Shown here: positions 1 through 6,213 of the stretch, in pieces | How the letters are laid out: every line of letters starts with the position of its first letter | Position numbering within the stretch: position 1 is the first letter of the stretch | NCBI RefSeq assembly: GCF_024172185.1 | Contig: NZ_JAMZEC010000001.1 | Coordinates: forward strand, 3,100,001 to 3,164,000 | Source: Nonomuraea roseoviolacea subsp. carminata | Lineage (GTDB): Bacteria > Actinomycetota > Actinomycetes > Streptosporangiales > Streptosporangiaceae | DNA: 64,000 nucleotides | Reading direction: 5' to 3' | Program-made: the position numbers and the translations under genes | The notes under the pieces: generated by a model | Seen by the model: the letters and a program-made list of their open reading frames with translations, nothing else | The model's database searches: none | What the model was told of the DNA's origin: nothing

Positions 1-68
1 AGGATCATGGCGCCTCTGGCGGTTCGCACCGCGCCCGGCATCGGCTCGGTGGGAATGACGTCCGTCAC
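1..68 (-). CDS. Start of an unidentified protein, cut by the left window edge
   Basis: Reading leftward from a GTG at 68, the frame stays open to the window edge and gives an N-terminus beginning MTDVIPTEPMPGAVRT. A weak GAGG lies about ten bases upstream of the GTG. It would be divergent from the RlmG-like gene. Only 22 codons are visible, so no family can be named, and the frame could be open by chance in such GC-rich DNA. Confidence 0.35.
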   Translation of the reverse strand, partial: MTDVIPTEPMPGAVRTARGAMI

Positions 69-177
69 ACGATCATCGTGCCTCACGGCGAAGGCCTTGT
101 GGAGCTCGGCGGCGGAAAAGGCGCCGGCGATCCCGCGAATGGCACTGCGGGCGCGTGACTCGCTAGCCTGAGCCGCG
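69..177. promoter_or_regulatory. Intergenic promoter region upstream of the rRNA methyltransferase gene
   Basis: A -10-like TAGCCT at 164-169 lies eight bases before the ATG at 178, with no Shine-Dalgarno sequence between. That is the usual layout for leaderless transcription in actinobacteria. A small inverted repeat, CACGA-3-TCGTG, lies at 68-80 beside the putative divergent start and could be an operator. Nothing else is recognisable here. Confidence 0.35.
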
Positions 178-1368
178 ATGAACCATTTGAGCACGTCGAG
201 CGGCGAGTTCGCGCTCACCCGATTCCCCGAGGACCCTCGCGACCCGCTGCGCGCGTGGGACGCCGCCGACGAGTACCTGCTGCGGCATCTCGACGGGATC
301 GACGGCGAACCGGCCGACCTGTCGGGCACCGTGGTCGTGCTCGGCGACCGCTGGGGCGCGCTGGTCACCGCGCTCGCCGGCCATCGCCCCGTGCAGATCA
401 CCGACTCCTACCTCACCCAGCAGGCGACCCGGGCCAACCTGAGCCGCAACGGGGTCGCCGAGGACACGGTACGGCTGCGCACGACCATGGACCCGCCACC
501 GCCCCGGATCGACGTGCTGCTGATCCGGGTGCCCAAAGGGCTGTCGCTCCTGGAGGACCAGTTGCACCGCCTCGCGCCGCACGTGCACGCGGGCACTCTG
601 GTCGTCGGCGCCGGGATGGTCACCGAGATCCACACCTCGACGCTCCAGTTGTTCGAACGCATCCTCGGGCCGACCACGACGTCGCTGGCGGCGAAGAAGG
701 CGCGGCTCATCTTCTGCTCCCCCGACACCGGGCTGTCCCGCGGCGCGAACCCGTGGCCGCGCAGCTACGCGCTGCCCGGCGGCATCGGGGCGGTCTCCGG
801 GCTCACCGTCACCAACCACGCGGGCACCTTCTGCGCCGACCGCCTCGACATCGGCACCCGGTTCTTCCTGCAGAACCTGCCGCCGCTGCGGGGCCGCGGT
901 CATGTCGTGGACCTGGGCTGCGGCAACGGGGTGATCGGGCTGGCCGCGGCGCTGAGCGACGACGACGCCGAGGTGACGTTCATCGACGAGTCCTACCAGG
1001 CGCTGGCCTCGGCGGAGGCGACGTTCGAGGCGAATGTGGGCGCGGGCACGGGCTCCGGCGCAGGCACGGACTCCGGCGCGGCCGGCAGGGCGACGTTCCT
1101 GGCGGCCGACGGCATGTCCGGCGTGCCGGCGGGCACGGTCGACCTGATCCTGACCAACCCGCCGTTCCACACGCACCGCGCCAGGACCGACGCGACGGCC
1201 TGGCGCATGTTCAACGGGTCGCGTGCGGCGCTGCGCCGCGGCGGCGAGCTCTGGGTGGTCGCCAACCGGCACCTCGGCTACCACGTGAAGCTGCGCCGGC
1301 TGTTCGGCAACTGCGAGGTCGCCGCGAGCGACCGCAAGTTCGTCGTCCTGCGGGCCGTCAAGCGCTGA
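178..1368 (+). CDS. RlmG/RsmC-type rRNA guanine-N2 methyltransferase
   Basis: The product is 396 aa, the usual length of the RlmG/RsmC family, which methylates a guanine at N2 in 23S or 16S rRNA using S-adenosylmethionine. The C-terminal half carries the SAM motif VDLGCGNG near residues 243-250 and the catalytic NPPF near 326-329. The N-terminal half is the degenerate methyltransferase-like domain typical of this two-domain family. A Gly/Ala-rich insertion (GAGTGSGAGTDSGAAG) after about residue 280 looks like low-complexity expansion in a loop. The ATG is probably translated without a leader. RlmG is favoured over RsmC by overall length and layout, but substrate choice cannot be decided by eye. 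Confidence 0.8.
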   Translation: MNHLSTSSGEFALTRFPEDPRDPLRAWDAADEYLLRHLDGIDGEPADLSGTVVVLGDRWGALVTALAGHRPVQITDSYLTQQATRANLSRNGVAEDTVRLRTTMDPPPPRIDVLLIRVPKGLSLLEDQLHRLAPHVHAGTLVVGAGMVTEIHTSTLQLFERILGPTTTSLAAKKARLIFCSPDTGLSRGANPWPRSYALPGGIGAVSGLTVTNHAGTFCADRLDIGTRFFLQNLPPLRGRGHVVDLGCGNGVIGLAAALSDDDAEVTFIDESYQALASAEATFEANVGAGTGSGAGTDSGAAGRATFLAADGMSGVPAGTVDLILTNPPFHTHRARTDATAWRMFNGSRAALRRGGELWVVANRHLGYHVKLRRLFGNCEVAASDRKFVVLRAVKR

Positions 1369-1388
1369 CCGGCGCGACGTGAGTGGTG

Positions 1389-2207
1389 TCACTCCGTCAG
1401 GGTGCGCAGGAACGCGCCCGCCACGGCGCGCTGGCCGGCGAGCGTCAGGTGCAGGCCGTCGTCGAGGTGCGGCGAGTCGTCCGCCCGGGCGCCGCTGGCG
1501 GCGCGGGTGTCGACCGTGGGCTCGGGCTGGGCGTTCAGGTGCTCGGCGATGTGGTCGAGATCGCTGTTGAACCACCTGAGCCGGGCCCGCTGGAAGTGCG
1601 GGTACGCGGCGGTCCGGCCCTCGTCCACGGCGGACGGCGTGAGCCACACCCACCGGGCCTCGGTGCGCCGGACGGCGAGGTCCCGCAGCGCGAGGAGGTT
1701 GCGCAGGCTCTCGGACGGGCTGACGAGCGTGGGCCCGTGGTCGGACCCGAGTCGCTGGACGTCGTTGCCGCCGAGCATGCACAGCACCCAGTCCGGGCGG
1801 TGGTACGACAGGGCGGGCAACTGGGCGAGCGCCTGGGTGGTGGTGCACCCCGTGACGGCCAGGTTGGTCAGCCTGACGGCGTCCGCGGGCCGGCGCGACG
1901 CGAGCAGCTGACGCAGGATCTCGAACCAGGACAGGCGGTCGGCGGTGGTGCTCTCACCGATCGCCACCACGTGCTGGCCCGGCCGGAACGGCAGCCGGTC
2001 CACCTGCCCGGCGATCACCGGGTCGGCGAGCATGTCCGACGCCACCTGCCGCACCGCCGCCTCGCAGCCCTCCACCAGGTCGTGGTACGCGGCGGTGTCG
2101 AGGCCGAACAGGGCGGCGATGCGGGTGTCGTCGAGCCCTCCGAGGTAGGTCAGGGCCTTCTCGGGCTGCTGGAAGCGGACCAGCCGTTCGGCCACAGCTG
2201 CGTTCAT
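1389..2207 (-). CDS. SGNH/GDSL-family hydrolase
   Basis: This 272-aa protein is probably a cytoplasmic esterase or lipase of the SGNH hydrolase fold, since no signal peptide is visible. Block I is IGESTTA with the nucleophile at about Ser86. The GGND block carries the oxyanion Gly and Asn, and the C-terminal DGLHLT block supplies the Asp-His of the triad. Residues 1-75 form an extra helical N-terminal region not needed for catalysis. The gene converges on the rRNA methyltransferase gene and diverges from the cytochrome b gene across a 188-base spacer containing a palindrome. The substrate is unknown. Confidence 0.8.
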   Translation of the reverse strand: MNAAVAERLVRFQQPEKALTYLGGLDDTRIAALFGLDTAAYHDLVEGCEAAVRQVASDMLADPVIAGQVDRLPFRPGQHVVAIGESTTADRLSWFEILRQLLASRRPADAVRLTNLAVTGCTTTQALAQLPALSYHRPDWVLCMLGGNDVQRLGSDHGPTLVSPSESLRNLLALRDLAVRRTEARWVWLTPSAVDEGRTAAYPHFQRARLRWFNSDLDHIAEHLNAQPEPTVDTRAASGARADDSPHLDDGLHLTLAGQRAVAGAFLRTLTE

Positions 2208-2231
2208 GGGTTTCCCTCCGGTGGTTATTCA

Positions 2232-2245
2232 TTCACATGAGTGAA
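2232..2245. promoter_or_regulatory. 14-bp inverted repeat, candidate operator
   Basis: The sequence TTCACATGAGTGAA is a perfect 5-4-5 inverted repeat lying 25 bases upstream of the SGNH hydrolase start, in the spacer shared with the divergent cytochrome b gene. The size and position fit a dimeric repressor. It has the opposite polarity to a Rex site (TGTGAA..TTCACA), so Rex is unlikely. The regulator is unknown. Confidence 0.35.
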
Positions 2246-2395
2246 CCGTTCTCTGCTATGAATATATACGGCGGCGCGGCGGAGCGACTCGTCCGATGGA
2301 CAGCCGTGACGTGAATCACCGTCGCCAATGCCCCGTCGGTGTCACAAACTCCGGCCCGCGCTTGTCTTGTGAGTAGGCAACGTAAGGGGGCCCAC

Positions 2396-3787
2396 ATGCG
2401 TTCGTTGACGGCCAACCGCCGCTCGTTCCAGTTCTCCCACTGGTCTTTCATGTTCGCCGAGTTCGCCGTCTGGTCGTTCGTCGTGCTGGCGGTGACCGGG
2501 GCGGTGCTGATGGTGTTCTACGAGCCCGGCATGTCCCAGGTGACCTATGACGGCTCGTACGGCCCACTGCGCGGACTGTTCGTCAGCAAGGCGTTCGACT
2601 CGACCATGCACCTCAGCCTGGAGGTGCGCGGCGGCCTGCTCATCCGCCAGGTCCACCACTGGGCGGCGCTCGTGTTCGTGGCGGCCGTCGTGCTGCAACT
2701 GCTCCGTATGTTCCTCACCGGCGCGTTCCGCCGCCCGCGCACCGGACAGTGGCTGATCTGGGTGACGCTGCTGGCGCTCGGCATGGCCGCCGGCGAGACC
2801 GGCAACGCCCTGCCCGACGACATGCTGTCGGGCGGCAGCCTGTGGCTGATCGTGTCGGTGGTGCAGTCCATCCCCGTGGTGGGAAGCTGGGCGCTGTCGC
2901 TGCTGTTCGGCTCGGGCTTCCCCGGCGACAGGGTCATCCCGGTCATGTACGGCGGGCACCTGCTGATCCCGGTCGTCATGGCGGCGCTGCTCATCGCCCG
3001 TGAGGTGCTGACCCGGCGGCACGGCCACTCGCGGTTCGTCGCCTCGATGCCGACGCGGCGGAGCGCACGCCCGATGATGGCGCTCGCGACGGTCGGCATG
3101 CTGATCATCCTCGGGTTCGGCTTCCAGATCGCCCCGATCTGGCTGTACGGCCCCGCCAGCCCGACGCAGATCTCGGCGGGCTCGGTTCCCGACTGGTACA
3201 TGGGCTTCCTCGACGGAGCCCTCCGGATCATGCCCCCGTGGGAGCTCACCCTCGGCGACTACACCCTGAGCCTCGCCGTCCTCGTCCCCACCCTGGTGGT
3301 GCCCGGCGCCTTCTTCACCGCCCTGGCGGCCTACCCGACGGCCGAACGCCTCCTCCTCGCGCGACGCGGCCGCCGCGACGCGCTGGGCCGCCCCAAGTCC
3401 ACGAGCCGCGTGGCCCGCGAGGCACCCGCGCGCGACGTGCTCGACCGGCCCCGCGAGACGCCGGTGAAGACGGCCGTCGCGGTCGCCGGCATCACGTTCT
3501 ACGGCCTGCTGTGGGCGGCCGCGGCCAACGACCAGATCGCCCACCAGTTCCACATGACCGTCAACGCCGTGACGATCTTCTTCAGGTACGTCGTGGTCAT
3601 CGGCCCCGTCATCGCGTTCGTCGTCACCCGGTGGATCTGCCTGGCGCTCCAGCAGGCGGACCAGGAGGTCGCCGAGCACGGCGTGGAGACGGGGGTCATC
3701 GTGCGCTCCCCGGACGGCGGCTTCCACGAACGGCTGGTACCGGCGCGGCAGGAGCCGGCCGCCCTCTCGGGCGCCTCAGGGAGGTGA
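2396..3787 (+). CDS. Orphan cytochrome b (QcrB-like) paralogue lacking the heme bH histidines
   Basis: This 463-aa polytopic membrane protein resembles the cytochrome b subunit of the bc complex. The ATG at 2396 was chosen because AAGGGGG lies five bases before it; the frame is open further upstream. Visible family hallmarks are IRQVHHW in helix B, GGHLLIP in helix D and PDWY, a variant of the Qo-site PEWY. In bc complexes each of helices B and D carries two heme-ligating histidines 14 residues apart. Here the first of each pair is present (His87 and His188), but the second positions are Gln101 and Arg202, the ligands of the high-potential heme. No Rieske or cytochrome c subunit gene is nearby. 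The gene is coupled to a flavoprotein gene downstream, so electron transfer between flavin, quinone and one heme b is a plausible role. Confidence 0.75.
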   Translation: MRSLTANRRSFQFSHWSFMFAEFAVWSFVVLAVTGAVLMVFYEPGMSQVTYDGSYGPLRGLFVSKAFDSTMHLSLEVRGGLLIRQVHHWAALVFVAAVVLQLLRMFLTGAFRRPRTGQWLIWVTLLALGMAAGETGNALPDDMLSGGSLWLIVSVVQSIPVVGSWALSLLFGSGFPGDRVIPVMYGGHLLIPVVMAALLIAREVLTRRHGHSRFVASMPTRRSARPMMALATVGMLIILGFGFQIAPIWLYGPASPTQISAGSVPDWYMGFLDGALRIMPPWELTLGDYTLSLAVLVPTLVVPGAFFTALAAYPTAERLLLARRGRRDALGRPKSTSRVAREAPARDVLDRPRETPVKTAVAVAGITFYGLLWAAAANDQIAHQFHMTVNAVTIFFRYVVVIGPVIAFVVTRWICLALQQADQEVAEHGVETGVIVRSPDGGFHERLVPARQEPAALSGASGR

Positions 3788-3789
3788 CC

Positions 3790-4887
3790 GTGACACCGAA
3801 CAGGCCCCAGGTCGTGATCGTCGGAGCCGGGGACGCCGGATACCAGGCGGCGCGCACCCTGTCGCGCAAGGTGGGCGACGGCGCGGAGATCGTCCTGGTC
3901 AACCCGACCGGCGTCGCCCAGCATCGCGAGCTGCTCCCGCAGGTGATGACCGGCGTCCTCAGCCCGGACCGGATCAGCGTGCCGCTGGCCGAGACCCTGC
4001 CCGGTGTGCGGGTGGTGCTCGGCACGGTCACCCACATCGACGCCGGCGCCCGGCGCGTGCTCTACGACGGCGGCGTGCTGGCGTACGACCGGCTGATCGT
4101 CGCGGTGGGAGGCGTGAGCGAAGTGGCAACGGTCTCCGCGGTCTCGCCCCACAGCGTCGGCTTCCACGACGTCGACCAGGCCCTGCACCTGCGCGACCAC
4201 ATCCACCGGCAGCTCGCCACGGCCGCCGCGAGCACCGATCCCCTCGAACGCGCGGCATGCTGCACGTTCGTCGTGCTCGGCGCGGGATACGCCGGCGTGG
4301 CGGCGGCCTCGGCCGGCCAGTCGCTGTCCCACTCGATCGCCTGCCGCGACCCGCGGCTGCGCGACCAGCCGATCCGCTGGATCCTGGCCGATCCCGCCGA
4401 GTGGCTGCTGCCCGACGCGCGGCACCGCCTGTCCCGGACCACGGCACGGACGCTGCGGTCACGAGGCGTGGAGGTCCGCACGCAGACCTCGCTCGGCCAG
4501 ATCACCACCCGGGGGCTGCGGCTCACCGACGGCGAGTTCATCCCCACCCGCACGATCGTCTGGAGCTTCGGCGTCCGCCCGGACCCGCTCGTGACCAACC
4601 TCGGCCTGCCGGCCGAGCAGGGCAGGATCCGGGTGGACGAGCACCTCGCCGTGCCGGGCCACCCGGAGATCTACGCCTGCGGCGACGCGTCCGCCGTCCC
4701 CGACCTCACCAGGACCGGCAAGCTCACCCCGATGAGCAGCCGGCACGCCGTACGCCAGGGCATGCTGGCGGGCGCCAACGTCGCGGCCTCCCTCGGGTTC
4801 GGGTCGCGCCGGCCGTACCAGCACCGGCTCCGCGACTCCATCGCGGACCTGATCCCGACGTCGGAGCGCCCGCTGAGCATGGCATGA
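3790..4887 (+). CDS. NDH-2-like FAD/NAD(P)-dependent oxidoreductase
   Basis: The product is a 365-aa two-dinucleotide-binding-domain flavoprotein of the type II NADH dehydrogenase family. The FAD-binding motif is VIVGAGDAGY near the N-terminus, the NAD-binding motif is VVLGAGYAG near residue 160, and the C-terminal FAD-contacting motif is YACGDASAVPD. Type II enzymes pass electrons from NADH to quinone without pumping protons. AGGGAGGT at 3778-3785 is well placed for the GTG at 3790; a GTG at 3784 overlapping the cytochrome b stop is the alternative. The near-overlap with the cytochrome b gene implies co-transcription and a shared redox function. No C-terminal membrane helix is evident, so membrane attachment may depend on the cytochrome b. 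Confidence 0.75.
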   Translation: MTPNRPQVVIVGAGDAGYQAARTLSRKVGDGAEIVLVNPTGVAQHRELLPQVMTGVLSPDRISVPLAETLPGVRVVLGTVTHIDAGARRVLYDGGVLAYDRLIVAVGGVSEVATVSAVSPHSVGFHDVDQALHLRDHIHRQLATAAASTDPLERAACCTFVVLGAGYAGVAAASAGQSLSHSIACRDPRLRDQPIRWILADPAEWLLPDARHRLSRTTARTLRSRGVEVRTQTSLGQITTRGLRLTDGEFIPTRTIVWSFGVRPDPLVTNLGLPAEQGRIRVDEHLAVPGHPEIYACGDASAVPDLTRTGKLTPMSSRHAVRQGMLAGANVAASLGFGSRRPYQHRLRDSIADLIPTSERPLSMA

Positions 4888-4907
4888 GCCGCCTCCAACG
4901 AGGCGGC
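4888..4907 (+). terminator. Hairpin terminator after the cytochrome b/flavoprotein pair
   Basis: GCCGCCTC-CAAC-GAGGCGGC forms a perfect 8-bp stem with a 4-base loop starting at the first base after the stop codon, followed by a pyrimidine-rich CCTCCTTCTC tract. It lies between convergent genes and may also serve ohr. Confidence 0.6.
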
Positions 4908-4951
4908 CCTCCTTCTCGCCTCCGGCAGCGGTGCCGTGAGCCTGGCGACGA

Positions 4952-5365
4952 TCACCGGTCGATGACCAGGTCGACCCGCATGTTGCCGCGGGTGGCGTCG
5001 GAGTACGGGCACACCTGGTGGGTGGTCTCCACGAGGTCGTGAGCCTCTTCGGGGGCGAGGCCGGCGGGCAGCCCCACACGCAGGACGGCGTCCAACTGGT
5101 AGCCGCCCTTGCCGTTGGGCGACAGCCCCACCTCGGCCATGACCGACGCGTCCGTGACGTCGAGGTTTCTCTGCGCCGCCACGAGTTTCAGCGACGTCGC
5201 GAAGCAGGCGGCGTAGCCTGCCGCGAAGAGCTGCTCGGGGTTGGTGCCGTCGCCGTCGCCGCCCAGTTCCTTCTGGAGCGCGAGCTGAACGTCCAGCTTG
5301 CCGTCGGAGGAGACCGCCCGCCCGTCACGGCCGGCAGAGGTGGCGACTGCGGTGTAGATGCGCAC
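4952..5365 (-). CDS. ohr: Organic hydroperoxide resistance protein (Ohr)
   Basis: This 137-aa member of the OsmC/Ohr family reduces organic hydroperoxides with a thiol pair. The peroxidatic Cys54 sits in YAACFATSL and the resolving Cys119 in VCPYSDATRGN, the layout that separates Ohr from OsmC. The GTG at 5365 is chosen because AAGGAAA precedes it; the frame is open further upstream through the promoter. The gene is divergent from a TetR-family gene, and two tandem 14-bp palindromes fill the spacer. Ohr is usually controlled by the MarR-type OhrR, so a TetR partner here is notable. Confidence 0.92.
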   Translation of the reverse strand: MRIYTAVATSAGRDGRAVSSDGKLDVQLALQKELGGDGDGTNPEQLFAAGYAACFATSLKLVAAQRNLDVTDASVMAEVGLSPNGKGGYQLDAVLRVGLPAGLAPEEAHDLVETTHQVCPYSDATRGNMRVDLVIDR

Positions 5366-5407
5366 GTGTGTTTCCTTTCTCGTACTGCTCAGTGGACTGC
5401 CCATAAC

Positions 5408-5435
5408 GGACCGATCAGTCCGGACCGATCGGTCC
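5408..5435. promoter_or_regulatory. Two tandem 14-bp palindromes, predicted TetR operator
   Basis: GGACCGATCAGTCC (5408-5421) is followed with no gap by GGACCGATCGGTCC (5422-5435). The second is a perfect palindrome and the first differs from it by one base. They lie 43-70 bases upstream of ohr and about 78 bases upstream of the divergent tetR start. The arrangement suggests two TetR dimers binding side by side and controlling both genes. Confidence 0.65.
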
Positions 5436-5512
5436 ATTGTTGGAAGCGGAGCGCTACTGTGTCAACAGGCGACTTTCCGAAGACCCCGAGACCGTGGAAG
5501 GAACAGACGACG

Positions 5513-6130
5513 GTGACGCGTAGACCGGCGCCCGGCACCAGGCAGCGCATCCTCAAGACGGCAGCCCGCCTGTTCGGTGAGCGCGGCGCTCGGGCGGTGG
5601 GGATGCAGGAGGTCGTCGAGGAGACGGGGCTCGGCAAGAGCGTGCTCTATCGGGAGTTCAGCAGCAAGGACGACCTGGTCGCCGCGTGGGTGCGCGAACT
5701 CGACGCCGAGACGTGGTCGCACATGGACCAGGCGCTGGCCCCCTACGAGGGCGACCCCGCCCGCCAGCTCCTCAAGGTCGTGGAATTCGCGCAGGCAAGC
5801 GTCCAGGCCCCCGGCTTCTACGGCTGCACCTTCTACAACACCTCGGCGGAGTTCCGCGACCCCGCGCACCCCGGCCGCCAGGAGGCCGTCGCCCATCTCG
5901 ACCAGCTGCGCCGCCGCCTGCGCGACCTGGCTCTGGCCGCGCGCGCCACCGACGCGGACGCCCTGGCCGACATGCTGATGCTCATCATCTCCGGCCTCTA
6001 CGCCAACGCCGCCACCCTGGGCTCGTCCGGCCCCGCCGGCCGCGCCACGGCCGCCGCCCGCATCCTGATCGACCAGCACATCGCCCCTGCGCATCAGGTC
6101 GGCCGGGAACGCGAACGGGACTCCTGCTGA
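5513..6130 (+). CDS. TetR/AcrR-family repressor divergent from ohr
   Basis: The product is 205 aa. Its N-terminal TetR helix-turn-helix runs from about residue 8 to 55 (RQRILKTAARLFGERG, then VVEETGLGKSVLYREFSSKD). The C-terminal ligand domain includes PGFYGCTFYN, whose cysteine could sense a peroxide or electrophile. The GTG at 5513 has AAGGAA upstream; the frame is open further 5' through the promoter, so the start rests on the HTH position and spacing. It probably represses itself and ohr through the tandem palindromes between them. Confidence 0.8.
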   Translation: MTRRPAPGTRQRILKTAARLFGERGARAVGMQEVVEETGLGKSVLYREFSSKDDLVAAWVRELDAETWSHMDQALAPYEGDPARQLLKVVEFAQASVQAPGFYGCTFYNTSAEFRDPAHPGRQEAVAHLDQLRRRLRDLALAARATDADALADMLMLIISGLYANAATLGSSGPAGRATAAARILIDQHIAPAHQVGRERERDSC

Positions 6131-6213
6131 GGATCCTCTTCCCGGCCCGTGGCGGCGTCGCCCTCAGCACCAACGGGTGCCGGCTCGTTCCTCGACCCCG
6201 TACCGCTCCGAGG

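Noticed and set aside
163..1848. Long minus-strand open frame antisense to the rRNA methyltransferase gene
   Set aside because: It is Arg/Pro/Ala/Gly-rich low-complexity sequence without motifs, overlaps two well-supported genes, and is a typical GC-skew shadow frame.
2232..2245. Second Rex site near the cytochrome b gene
   Set aside because: The half-sites face the wrong way (TTCAC..GTGAA rather than TGTGAA..TTCACA), so it was kept only as an unknown operator.
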